Source: UBA285 sp049970695
GTDB taxonomy: Archaea > Thermoproteota > Thermoprotei_A > Sulfolobales > Desulfurococcaceae
Assembly: GCA_049970695.1 (NCBI GenBank)
Contig: JBMFML010000024.1
Coordinates: forward strand, 1-6,136
Direction of reading: 5' to 3'
Length of the DNA: 6,136 nt
Numbering within the stretch: the first letter of the stretch is position 1; every line of letters begins with the position of its first letter. Made by a program: the position numbers and the translations under genes. Below the pieces are notes generated by a model. It saw nothing but the letters and a program-made list of their open reading frames with translations, had not been told where the DNA came from and made no database searches. Shown here one piece after another: positions 1-5,964 of the stretch.

Positions 1-335
1 GGAGACCCCGTTACTTGACAGAGCGCGAGTGCCGTGAACACAAGTAGCAGTAACGACTCTATCAGCTTGGACATTTCGTCCAACACCCCCGGCTAATTGG
101 AATATCCCTGGGGCTTTAAAAGCGTTCACCCAGCTGGGCCAACGCGCCTGCCTGGCCTCTCGTCGACTGCGGAGACTCCCTCTACATGCTCGCCTCCAGC
201 GAGGATATTAGCAGGGCCATCGGAGGCGCTGTCGGGGCTTCTGTAGGAGCCCTCTCAAAGTCCCTCAGCCTTGGGTGGCACAATGCTTACGCGCTTGCCA
301 GCCTGGTAGTAAGTATTGGCGTGAGTCAGTCGTAG
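1..335 (+). pseudogene. Decayed coding stretch, possibly the C-terminal part of a KaiC-like ATPase
   Basis: There is no intact gene here, but protein-like segments occur in different plus frames. Bases 1-12 read GDPV, and after a one-base shift the sequence reads YLTERE. In KaiC/RAD55-type ATPases a similar GDPVVYVTTE-like segment follows the Walker A helix. Frame 120-335 reads without a stop and includes LVDCGDSLYMLASSEDISRA (162-221), then IGGAVGASVGALSKSLSLGW. The LVDC strand could be a remnant of a Walker B strand (hydrophobic residues then D), and the alanine-rich part could be the following helix. An in-frame ATG lies at 186, but no convincing ribosome site precedes it, so I do not call the 49-residue reading (186-335) an independent gene. 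The 10-mer at 1-10 recurs at 6126-6135 inside a KaiC-like N-terminal fragment, which supports the family guess. The assignment is tentative; the segment could belong to another protein or to the N-terminus of the next pseudogene. Confidence 0.3.
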
Positions 336-1343
336 ATCCCAGGAAGACTGGGTGGGCTAGGATACCTAAGCACATCGCGTCACCGAGCAGAGTGCTGAAA
401 GTATTTACAGAGCTGAGGGCGGCTGTAGGGCGGGGGGCTTTGCGACTTCTACTGAGAGAAGCCACGTCTAGGAGCTACAAAGCCAGGTTATTCATAGCGG
501 TGGAGACCGGACCCCCGTGCAGGTTTCGAGGCTCTAAGGCACATAGTCAAGGAGATTTCGCTGAGCGAAGGCGTGGTCAAGTACAGCGTTGAGCCCAGGG
601 CGCCGCTAGTGGTCTACGAGGTCTTCCTAGACAGCGGCACAGCCGGCTGCCGGGTATATAGGCTCAGCACCGGCGGCCTAGAGCTCGTTAAGGCCCTCGA
701 CAGCTTACCACGCTTCACCAGCCGGTACAGGGCCGTTGACAAAGTGGCCGAGGAAGCACACGACTACGGGAGCTACTGGTCCCAGGGGCTCTGCAGTACT
801 CCAGAAAGCCCGAGGGGCTTCTACCGAGCATTGCTCACAGCAAGTGGAGCCCTCAACTACGCGCTCTACAAGAGGCTCAAAGAGCTGAGGCTGGAGTCCT
901 CGAGAGAGTACACGGTGTTCATGTTCGCAGTAGTGCTCGAGACCCCCCAGGCCGGTGGCTGCACAGCAGAGGTGTAGGCAGAGAAATCTGCAAGCAGGAC
1001 CTCTTGGGAGATAGCGCTAACCCGAGGGGGCTCTCAGCAGTCCTCAACTGCAGTGGCGCGAAGACTGTTCTCGAAGTTGAGAAGAGAGTTGGAATAGCCC
1101 GCCCAGACATCCTTGTGAAGACTAGGGAGAGCCATTATCGTGGAGTGCAAGCACGGCCCCCCAAACGTGGCTTGCTAAAGCACTCAGGCAGCTTTCTACA
1201 AGGAGCTTGGGGGAGTGCTTGTTCTTGCAACCTCTCGAGGTCCCGCAAGAGGAGGGGTCGGCGCAATTAAGCAGTACTACGACGTAGTAGAGTGCTCGCC
1301 TAAGAACGCGGTCTTCTGCATCGAGTACTTCAAAAGCGATTAG
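318..1343 (+). pseudogene. Frameshifted PD-(D/E)XK nuclease-like gene
   Basis: This appears to be one former gene whose reading jumps frame repeatedly. The segments are SVVDPRKTGWARIPKHIASP and onward to FIAVETGPP (about 321-515), a short VQVSRL piece (517-534), then RHIVKEISLSEG leading into the longest open stretch (537-977, ending GGCTAEV). It continues as VGREICKQDLLGD (frame of 1004) to RPDILVKTRE (1100-1129). The frame of 1131 then gives AIIVECKHGPPNVA, AKALRQL is in another frame, and FYKELGGVLVLATSRGP runs to the TAG at 1341-1343. The Asp of RPDILV (1106-1108) followed by VECK (Glu 1143-1145, Lys 1149-1151) matches the D...ExK core of PD-(D/E)XK nucleases, and the later LRQ-helix and VLVLATS strand fit that fold. 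The N-terminal two thirds resembles nothing I recognise. At least six shifts in about 1 kb rule out a single intact product. Whether they are real decay or sequencing errors cannot be decided here. The nuclease-like domain is fairly likely; the substrate is unknown. Confidence 0.6.
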
Positions 1344-1412
1344 AGCAGAGCTGTAAAGCAGCCCACCACCTCTAAGCATGCGTAGTGCGAACGGAGTGAA
1401 TGGCAAGGAATG

Positions 1413-1431
1413 GAGAAACGCTAAATTTTTA
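1413..1431 (+). promoter_or_regulatory. Archaeal promoter (BRE/TATA-like) for the cstA unit
   Basis: The stretch gagaaacgctaaattttta is an abrupt AT-rich box (1421-1431) preceded by a purine-rich BRE-like gaaacg, after 70 bases of non-coding sequence. Transcription would be expected to begin about 25 bases downstream, near 1450. That would leave a short leader before the GTG at 1477, containing the ribosome-site-like gggtg (1464-1468). The rest of 1344-1476 shows nothing else clear. Confidence 0.55.
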
Positions 1432-1476
1432 TTGTGTTACGTATTATTACTTACCATCTAGAAGGGTGTCCAGGAA

Positions 1477-1716
1477 GTGGGCGCCATTAAGAAAGCCGCT
1501 GGAATTCTATTAACAGTGATTGCATTAGCCACCATACTTGCGGGCTTTGCCATTGGAGGGGGTAGGGTCTCGGGAGACATGGCCCTGGCAGTCGCGCTAA
1601 TGGGTTTCGCAGTTTTGCTAGTAGGCCCCTGGCTGTGGTTTGGGGATGTGCCAGTAGCTGTGAGGAAGTTCGTCGAGGCGAGGACTGGCAGGAAGCTCGA
1701 GGGTGAGGCAAAGTGA
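1477..1716 (+). CDS. Small two-helix membrane protein coupled to CstA
   Basis: The 79-residue product has a short basic N-terminus (MGAIKKA) and two hydrophobic segments at about residues 8-28 (ILLTVIALATILAGFAIGG) and 35-57 (MALAVALMGFAVLLVGPWLW). A charged C-terminal tail with VRKFVEARTGRK follows. By positive-inside reasoning both ends should be cytoplasmic, with a Gly-rich turn outside. The GTG start is the only likely one: a stop lies in frame at 1459-1461 and gggtg sits 8 bases upstream. Its stop overlaps the transporter's start in the sequence GTGA (1713-1716), so the two are probably translationally coupled and share the promoter near 1421. In many bacteria CstA-type genes are followed by a small YbdD/YjiX (DUF466) protein. 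This protein lies upstream, is hydrophobic and does not resemble YbdD. I do not recognise the family. A small subunit, assembly factor or regulator of the transporter is an inference from the coupling alone. Confidence 0.8.
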   Translation: MGAIKKAAGILLTVIALATILAGFAIGGGRVSGDMALAVALMGFAVLLVGPWLWFGDVPVAVRKFVEARTGRKLEGEAK

Positions 1717-3530
1717 CCCTGATTGCCGTCCTCTTGGTGGTCCTCTTAATATACGTTGCTGCCTACGTGCTGTATGGCAGGAGCCTGCTCGAGCGCAGAG
1801 TTGTTAAGGCCGATCCATCGAGGCTCACGCCTGCCGTTGAGAAGTTTGATGGAATAGACTACGTGCCTGCAAACAAGTACGTGCTCTACGGGCACCACTA
1901 TGCCTCAATAGCAGGCGCTGGTCCAATAATAGGGCCTGCCACAGCCTTGGCGTGGGGCTGGTTCCTTCCACTACTGTGGGTTCTCTTTGGAAACGTCTTC
2001 ATTGGGGCCGTCCACGACTACCTCGCGCTAATGGCCAGCGTGAGGCATGGCGGAGTGTCAATTGGGACAGTAGCAGAGTCTGTAATGGGAAGGAGGGCTA
2101 GGTACGTCTTCCTAGCCTACATGTGGTTTGCCCTATTGCTAGTGCTAGCCGCGTTCCTGAGCGTCGCGGCATCCATCTTCGTGTCCGTCCCATCGGCAGC
2201 TGTCGTCAGCCTCTTCTACATGCCGTTGGCGCTCTTCTTCGGAATACTAGTCTACAAAGTCGGGCTACCAGTAAGAGTCGCAACTCCAATAGCACTGGCA
2301 ATACTCGCCGGGCTCCTCGTGTACGGCCTGAATGCAGCGGTAGTACTGAGCTACGAGTGGTGGGTACTAATACTCTCGCTCTACAGCATTCTCGCAGCAT
2401 CACTGCCCGTCTGGTACTTGCTGCAGCCAAGGGACTACTTGAATGCCTGGCTACTGTGGGCGTTTACAGCGCTCGCAGCCATAGCCCCGCTAATGGTCCC
2501 ACTGCTCCCAGCAACAGGCCCGGCCGTGACGTCCTTTGCGGGACCCGGCGTCATAATTGGAGCGCCGAAGGGAACCCCGCCGGCCGGCTGGAACATTGCG
2601 TGGTTCTGGCCAACAGTGCCACTAGTAATAGCCTGCGGCGCTCTCTCAGGCTTCCACTCGCTAGTGGCATCAGGCACCTCCTCCAAGCAGCTGGCCAACG
2701 AGCTCGACGCCTTGCTGGTCGGCTACGGAGGCATGCTTACAGAGGGCGCTGTCTCGTCTCTGGCGGTAATACTGCCAGCCATGGTCGTTTGGGACTTCTC
2801 AGCGTTCGCCGCGAACCTCGGCATATCAACAGACCTCCTGGTGAAGGCTGGATTAAACTTAACGGCCACGCCAACAATACTAAAGCTCGATCCAGCCAGC
2901 AGGTTTTACACGGCTTACGGGCTAGTACAGGCAGCCGCGTGGTCGAGAGTTCTCGGCGTAGAGACCTTCCCAGCCATCTACAAGGGCTTCTACACGTTCG
3001 CCGCTTGGAGCCTATCAGCATTTGTCTTGACAACGCTAGACACGTCGAACAGGCTCGCGAGGTTTGCGTGGTCGGAGTTCTTCGACTGGCTCAAACCGGG
3101 CATTAAAAGGGTGGTTACCAATAGGTGGGTTGCATCAACGATCTCCATTCTAATTGGCGCCCTAATGGCTTTCCCGAAAATGCCTGACCCCGTCGACCCC
3201 ACGAAGACCATCTACGCCTACCAGCTGGTTTGGCCGACCTTTGCGGGGACCAACCAGCTACTCGCCGCGCTGGCCCTGCTGACTTCTGCGCTGTGGGTCT
3301 ACGCCGTGCTTAAAGTGCGCGGCGCCACAAGCTACCTGATCACGGTCCCAGCACTATTCCTCTGGCTGACGGTTACAGTTGCGCTGTTAATATGGCTCGT
3401 GTTCATAGCTCCCTATCTGCCAGCACTCTACATTGCAACAACCGGCGTCATAGTAGCCATCAACGTCGTGCTAGATATAGTGCTAATACTTCTGTTCGTT
3501 AGGGGCCTACAACTAGCGAGGAAGAAGTAG
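1713..3530 (+). CDS. cstA: CstA-family transporter (carbon starvation protein A)
   Basis: A polytopic membrane protein of 605 residues with roughly fifteen hydrophobic segments. CstA hallmarks are clear: YGHHYASIAGAGPIIGPATA (59-78), then LLWVLFGNVFIGAVHDYLAL with S-R-G-G-SIG after it (87-118). CGALSGFHSLVASGTSSKQL (308-327) is followed by E330 and VGYGGMLTEG (336-345). LDTSNRLARF (442-451) and GTNQLLAALALL (512-523) complete the set. Characterised relatives, E. coli CstA and BtsT, take up peptides and/or pyruvate; they are near 700 residues, so this version is shorter, mostly by compact loops and tail. The substrate here is not determined; peptides or pyruvate are reasonable for a heterotrophic hyperthermophile. 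The GTG start at 1713 overlaps the upstream stop by four bases and is preceded by gagggtgagg (1698-1707). No frame break or missing core motif is seen. The family assignment is firm. Confidence 0.95.
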   Translation: MTLIAVLLVVLLIYVAAYVLYGRSLLERRVVKADPSRLTPAVEKFDGIDYVPANKYVLYGHHYASIAGAGPIIGPATALAWGWFLPLLWVLFGNVFIGAVHDYLALMASVRHGGVSIGTVAESVMGRRARYVFLAYMWFALLLVLAAFLSVAASIFVSVPSAAVVSLFYMPLALFFGILVYKVGLPVRVATPIALAILAGLLVYGLNAAVVLSYEWWVLILSLYSILAASLPVWYLLQPRDYLNAWLLWAFTALAAIAPLMVPLLPATGPAVTSFAGPGVIIGAPKGTPPAGWNIAWFWPTVPLVIACGALSGFHSLVASGTSSKQLANELDALLVGYGGMLTEGAVSSLAVILPAMVVWDFSAFAANLGISTDLLVKAGLNLTATPTILKLDPASRFYTAYGLVQAAAWSRVLGVETFPAIYKGFYTFAAWSLSAFVLTTLDTSNRLARFAWSEFFDWLKPGIKRVVTNRWVASTISILIGALMAFPKMPDPVDPTKTIYAYQLVWPTFAGTNQLLAALALLTSALWVYAVLKVRGATSYLITVPALFLWLTVTVALLIWLVFIAPYLPALYIATTGVIVAINVVLDIVLILLFVRGLQLARKK

Positions 3531-3546
3531 AATGATCGCTCTAATT

Positions 3547-3563
3547 CACAAAAGCTTTTTTAA
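3547..3563 (+). promoter_or_regulatory. T-rich box: promoter of the ATPase unit and/or cstA terminator
   Basis: The 65-base gap after cstA contains cacaaaagcttttttaac. The TTTTTTAA core (3556-3563), with caaaag upstream, can serve as a TATA box. Initiation about 25 bases on would fall near 3585, giving a very short leader or leaderless mRNA for the GTG at 3596. The six-T run is also the kind of U-tract at which archaeal RNA polymerase can terminate, so the element may do both jobs. Confidence 0.45.
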
Positions 3564-3581
3564 CTCCCACCGCGTAGCCTC

Positions 3582-3598
3582 CACGGGGCTTCTCCGTG
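3582..3598 (+). promoter_or_regulatory. Hairpin covering the start codon of the 99-residue gene
   Basis: CACGG (3582-3586) and CCGTG (3594-3598) form a perfect 5-bp inverted repeat with a 7-base loop. Its 3' arm includes the whole GTG start codon at 3596-3598. If the transcript starts upstream of 3582 this would partly hide the start codon; if it starts nearer 3590 the hairpin would not form. A stem this short may be fortuitous and weak at high temperature. Confidence 0.25.
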
Positions 3599-3895
3599 TT
3601 TACATTTACACCAATTAAGAAGGCTCTTGAGCGCCTGCTGGATGCCCTGAGAGGCGTTGGTGAGGGGCTGCTAGAGACCAGCGTGGAGGCGCTCGAGGCA
3701 GAGCTCCTCGAGCTCGAGTACTTGTTCTTGAGCTCGCTCTTCGGCCCCCTTATAGGCATTAAGACCCTGCCACTACTGGCAGCCTTGGAGCTCCTCGACG
3801 CGGCAAAGGACGAGGTCAAAGTGCTATTCACAAGGGGGATGAGGGGCGAGGACGTCATAGGGGACCTCTTCGCGTCCATGGGTGGGGAGTGGTGA
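3596..3895 (+). CDS. Small Leu/Glu-rich helical protein preceding the Get3-like ATPase
   Basis: The 99-residue product is almost wholly predicted helix. Residues 6-44 form amphipathic, Leu/Glu-rich helices (IKKALERLLDALRG, then EALEAELLELE). A hydrophobic stretch at about 43-65 (YLFLSSLFGPLIGI, then LPLLAALELL) is broken by Pro and Gly and could be a membrane hairpin or a hydrophobic core. The charged C-terminal part ends DLFASMGGEW. It contains no Cys and no catalytic motif. The GTG start is the first in the frame after the upstream T-rich box. The stop (3893-3895) overlaps the ATPase start as GTGA, so the two are almost certainly co-expressed. I do not recognise the family. By context it may be a partner, adaptor or substrate of the ATPase. 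The Leu/Glu bias creates repeated gagctc/ctcgag strings, which should not be read as regulatory repeats. Confidence 0.75.
   Translation: MFTFTPIKKALERLLDALRGVGEGLLETSVEALEAELLELEYLFLSSLFGPLIGIKTLPLLAALELLDAAKDEVKVLFTRGMRGEDVIGDLFASMGGEW
3881..3892 (+). promoter_or_regulatory. Ribosome-site-like purine tract and double GTG start of the ATPase
   Basis: The ATPase frame has two consecutive GTG codons, at 3889 and 3892. The tract ggtgggg (3881-3887) leaves a more usual spacing to 3892, and GTG 3892 forms the classic GTGA overlap with the upstream stop at 3893-3895. I therefore favour 3892 as the true start; the product would lose only one residue relative to a start at 3889. Confidence 0.5.
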
Positions 3896-4836
3896 TCGGC
3901 GAGCTGATAAAGAGGGGTGCTCGGAGGCCCAACGTGGTAGTAGTCCTCGGCAAGGGCGGCGTGGGGAAGACAACGGTTTCAATGCTCATAGGCCTGAGCC
4001 TCTCCCGCGGCCACAGAGTTCTCTTAGTAAGCCTTGATCCCGCAAAGCACCTCGCCGAGTATGTGGGACCCGAGGTATTGAGAGGCGGTGTAAGCGTTGG
4101 CGAGGGGCTCACTATAAGGCAGGTAGACGTGGAGTCTGAAGTCAGGAAATACGCGGAGAAGTACTCCCAGTGGGTCAGCGACATAATGCCGTCCCTTAAG
4201 GTCTTCAACGTAGAGAGCGCGGTGGATGCTATCAAGTACTCGCCGGGCGTGGAGGAAGAGGTCTTCTTAAACGTCCTCTCAGGCCTCTACAAAGCCGGGG
4301 ACTACGACTACGTAGTCATAGACACGCCGCCGACGGGCATAGCGATCAGGACCCTCAACCTCCCAGCCCTGTATCTCACCTGGCTGGATAAGCTAATTGA
4401 GGTGAGGGAGAGAATTGTGGCCCTCAGGTACTCGATTGCGAGGGCTCTCGGCAGGGCCCACGAATTAAAGGACAGGGTCCTCGAAAAGCTCTACGAGCTG
4501 AGGCACGCATATGGCGAGCTCTACGAAGAGCTGAAAAGCCCAGAGCAGACTTCGTACGTCTTGGTTGCGACGCCAGAACCGCTTCCAGTCTACGAGCTCA
4601 GGGAGTCTGCGAGGTTCTTAAAGGAGAGGCTTGGCAACGCTCCAAAGCTCCTAGTCCTCAACAAGTACCTGCCCGAAGGGCTTGCGAGGGAAATGGGGGT
4701 TCTAGAGACCCAGGAAAGGTACCTCAGCGAGCTGAAGTCTATGGGGGCCCCAGTCATGGTGGTAGAGTACCTGGGCAGGCCTACCAGGAGCATTCGCGAC
4801 GTCTACGAGCTCGCGGAGCGCGCCAGGGTGGCGTAG
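3889..4836 (+). CDS. Get3/ArsA-type P-loop ATPase (SIMIBI class), cysteine-free
   Basis: A soluble ATPase of 315 residues (314 if it starts at 3892). The deviant Walker A is GKGGVGKTT (21-29) with the signature Lys22. Switch I is LDPAKHLAEYVG (49-60), the counterpart of DPAHSLSD in Get3. A helical segment carries SPGVEEE (118-124), matching PGIDE of Get3. The Walker B/switch II stretch is YVVIDTPPTGIAIRTLNLP (141-159), against DTAPTGHTLR in Get3. ATPEPLPVYELRES (227-240) and VLNKY (256-260) match the Get3 C-terminal strand and base-recognition loop. Get3 homologues work as dimers that target tail-anchored membrane proteins; ArsA powers arsenite efflux. The sequence contains no cysteine, so it lacks both the ArsA metal-site thiols and the Get3 CxxC zinc motif. 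There is only one ATPase half, and no arsB or arsR neighbour. A targeting or membrane-recruited role is therefore likelier than arsenic transport. It overlaps the gene before it and is 2 bases from the gene after it. Superfamily certain; function inferred. Confidence 0.9.
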   Translation: MVIGELIKRGARRPNVVVVLGKGGVGKTTVSMLIGLSLSRGHRVLLVSLDPAKHLAEYVGPEVLRGGVSVGEGLTIRQVDVESEVRKYAEKYSQWVSDIMPSLKVFNVESAVDAIKYSPGVEEEVFLNVLSGLYKAGDYDYVVIDTPPTGIAIRTLNLPALYLTWLDKLIEVRERIVALRYSIARALGRAHELKDRVLEKLYELRHAYGELYEELKSPEQTSYVLVATPEPLPVYELRESARFLKERLGNAPKLLVLNKYLPEGLAREMGVLETQERYLSELKSMGAPVMVVEYLGRPTRSIRDVYELAERARVA

Positions 4837-4838
4837 TA

Positions 4839-5522
4839 GTGGTGTTCCTCGACTACTTAGCCTTGCTCGGGCTCTCAGCCCTCGGTGTAGCGTCTGCTGT
4901 GTGGTTTTTCAAGAAGCGCAGAGAAGTGCTGGAGCTACTGAGGGACGTGACAGCGACTCTCGAGGAGTACTACAAGCCCTCGGACAAGACCTACACGTGG
5001 ATCGGATACCTAGTCGGCTACAAGGCCAGGTACGTGCTTCCGGGAAAGCACAAAGCCTTCATACTGTTTACCACAGTCCCAAGGCACGCCCTCTTCTACA
5101 TGCCAGTAGTGCTGCTCGCTAATCGGAGGGACAGGCTCGAAGTCGCAGTAGTACCGCACGACAGGTACGTTGTTGGAGAACTGCACGTTCACAAAAAGGG
5201 CTCTTGGATCGCGGAGGCAGTTGTGAAGAAGAACGTGGGGGAAAGGCTTCGCGAGTTTTCAGTCAGGGAGCTCGACATAGGCGGCTACAAGTACGTGGCC
5301 TACTACAAGGACGAGAGGTTGCTGAGCAGTTTTACAGAGCTTGCAAGCAAAGCAGGGATTCCACTGCTCTACGCGTCTGCTATACCACAGGAAAACATGG
5401 TAGTGGCTTCTTGCGAGGTGACCCGCGACAATGTAGTCGAGTTCCTAGACTTCCACAAAGAGCTCCTTGAAGCATTTACAAAGCCTAAAGCACCTCCACG
5501 CTACTACGGGAAAACGTGGTAG
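4839..5522 (+). CDS. Single-pass membrane-anchored protein following the Get3-like ATPase
   Basis: The 227-residue product has one N-terminal hydrophobic segment (about 3-24, FLDYLALLGLSALGVASAVW) directly followed by KKRR (25-28). Positive-inside reasoning gives N-out/C-in topology, so the remaining 200 residues should lie in the cytoplasm with the ATPase. The soluble part starts with a helix (VLELLRDVTATLEEYY) and then a mixed alpha/beta region: TYTWIGYLVGYKARYVL (51-67), AFILFTTVPRHALFYMPVVL (73-92), RRDRLEVAVVPHDRYVVGEL (96-115) and DIGGYKYVAYYKDERL (146-161). It has one Cys (192) and no enzymatic motif that I recognise. The start is one of two adjacent GTGs (4839, 4842); agggtgg (4825-4831) favours 4839, two bases after the ATPase stop. 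I cannot name the family. Context suggests a membrane receptor or anchor for the ATPase; a membrane-protein client is an alternative. The C-terminal FTKPKA is repeated downstream (5527-5544), so the native C-terminus may once have been different. Confidence 0.85.
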   Translation: MVFLDYLALLGLSALGVASAVWFFKKRREVLELLRDVTATLEEYYKPSDKTYTWIGYLVGYKARYVLPGKHKAFILFTTVPRHALFYMPVVLLANRRDRLEVAVVPHDRYVVGELHVHKKGSWIAEAVVKKNVGERLREFSVRELDIGGYKYVAYYKDERLLSSFTELASKAGIPLLYASAIPQENMVVASCEVTRDNVVEFLDFHKELLEAFTKPKAPPRYYGKTW

Positions 5523-5544
5523 TGTCTTCACGAAGCCTAAGGCA
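5476..5544 (+). repeat. Imperfect 17-bp direct repeat encoding FTKPKA, two copies
   Basis: Copy 1 is at 5476-5492 and copy 2 at 5528-5544; 14 of 17 bases match. Read as codons both give FTKPKA (ttt aca aag cct aaa gca against ttc acg aag cct aag gca). All three differences are at third codon positions and silent. This suggests that both copies evolved under protein-level constraint, although copy 2 now lies after the stop codon of the 4839-5522 gene and in another frame. Confidence 0.6.
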
Positions 5545-5651
5545 AGGACCGCCGACTTCAGGAGACTACCCAGCCTCGGCCGTTCTTCTCGAAGCACGTG
5601 AATAGCGACTACGTAATAGGTGGCCCGAGGAAAACTCGTATAATTGCCTAG
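5523..5651 (+). pseudogene. Coding remnant after the membrane-anchor gene (duplicated C-terminus)
   Basis: Immediately after the stop at 5522, frame 5524 reads VFTKPKARTADFRRLPSL. The frame then switches at about 5577 to RPFFSKHVNSDYVIGGPRK, ending TRIIA at the TAG of 5649-5651. The first piece repeats FTKPKA of the preceding protein with only silent changes. The second piece is in the same frame as the upstream gene, but two stops (5520-5522 and 5538-5540) separate them. It could be the original C-terminus of the 4839 gene, cut off by a local duplication, or the end of a decayed paralogue. It is too short to name a family. Confidence 0.4.
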
Positions 5652-5678
5652 GTGAGGAAGTAGAGCGCAGTGGCGCAA

Positions 5679-5694
5679 GTTAAAAATTAGAAAA
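5679..5694 (+). promoter_or_regulatory. TATA-like box in the decayed 3' region
   Basis: The run gttaaaaattagaaaa stands out as AT-rich in a GC-rich setting and resembles an archaeal TATA box. Initiation would be expected near 5710. It could drive the hairpin-rich segment that follows or the ATG reading at 5721. A short inverted repeat GCGC-agtg-GCGC (5665-5676) lies just upstream. Confidence 0.4.
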
Positions 5695-5710
5695 CCTTCG
5701 AGGAGGCTGA

Positions 5711-5900
5711 AACTAAACTAATGGTTAGGAACCAGAGGTGTCCGGCTCGACGAAGAACAGTAAGCGAAAACGCCCTGCACGCCAAGCAGGGCTGCGGGGA
5801 GTCTAGCGGGTTCTTGAAGTGGGTTGCTAGTCCCGGCAAAGTACCCCTCGACCTGAGGGGTCTATACTCAGGGAGCTCGAGCAGCCTCAGGAAGAGGCCC
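5711..5900 (+). other. Hairpin-rich segment, candidate structured RNA
   Basis: Four consecutive stems lie in 130 bases. GCCCTGC/GCAGGGC is at 5772-5792 (7 bp, 7-base loop). CTAGC/GCTAG is at 5803-5830, extendable through GG-G and CCC with one bulge and one mismatch to about 5798-5834. ACCCCTC/GAGGGGT is at 5843-5861 (7 bp, 5-base loop). GCCTC/GAGGC is at 5884-5898 (5 bp, 5-base loop). A TATA-like box lies at 5679-5694. No tRNA T-arm, SRP domain or RNase P signature was found. A 94-residue frame from ATG 5721 to 6005 is Arg/Ser/Pro-rich and not protein-like, and fragments such as GSILRELEQPQEEAPGT in another frame suggest possible decayed coding instead. It may be an uncharacterised structured RNA or simply GC-rich decayed sequence. 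Confidence 0.25.
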
Positions 5901-5964
5901 CGGGCACATAGGCCGACTCAGTTATTACCTGCTATTGACAAACCCGCTCCTGGGCTTGGGTATC

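Noticed and set aside
1122..1406. 94-codon minus-strand frame
   Set aside because: It runs opposite the VECK and VLVLATS segments of the nuclease-like remnant and has no ribosome site or recognisable motif.
2123..3106. Long 327-codon open frame overlapping cstA in another plus frame
   Set aside because: Its product is rich in Arg, Ser, Gly and His and matches no fold, whereas the cstA frame has clear family motifs throughout; it is a shadow caused by codon bias.
3660..3800. Repeated gagctc/ctcgag strings resembling operator palindromes
   Set aside because: Explained by Leu-Glu codon runs in the helical protein.
3541..4235. Two minus-strand frames opposite the helical and ATPase genes
   Set aside because: Ser/Thr/Pro-rich antisense readings of clearly coding plus-strand genes.
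3889..4836. Arsenite efflux ATPase ArsA
   Set aside because: No metal-binding cysteines, only one ATPase half, and no arsB, arsR or arsD nearby.
5650..5910. tRNA, SRP RNA or RNase P RNA
   Set aside because: No T-arm consensus, no SRP GGAAG...GAGCAGC order, and no RNase P conserved core; only generic hairpins.
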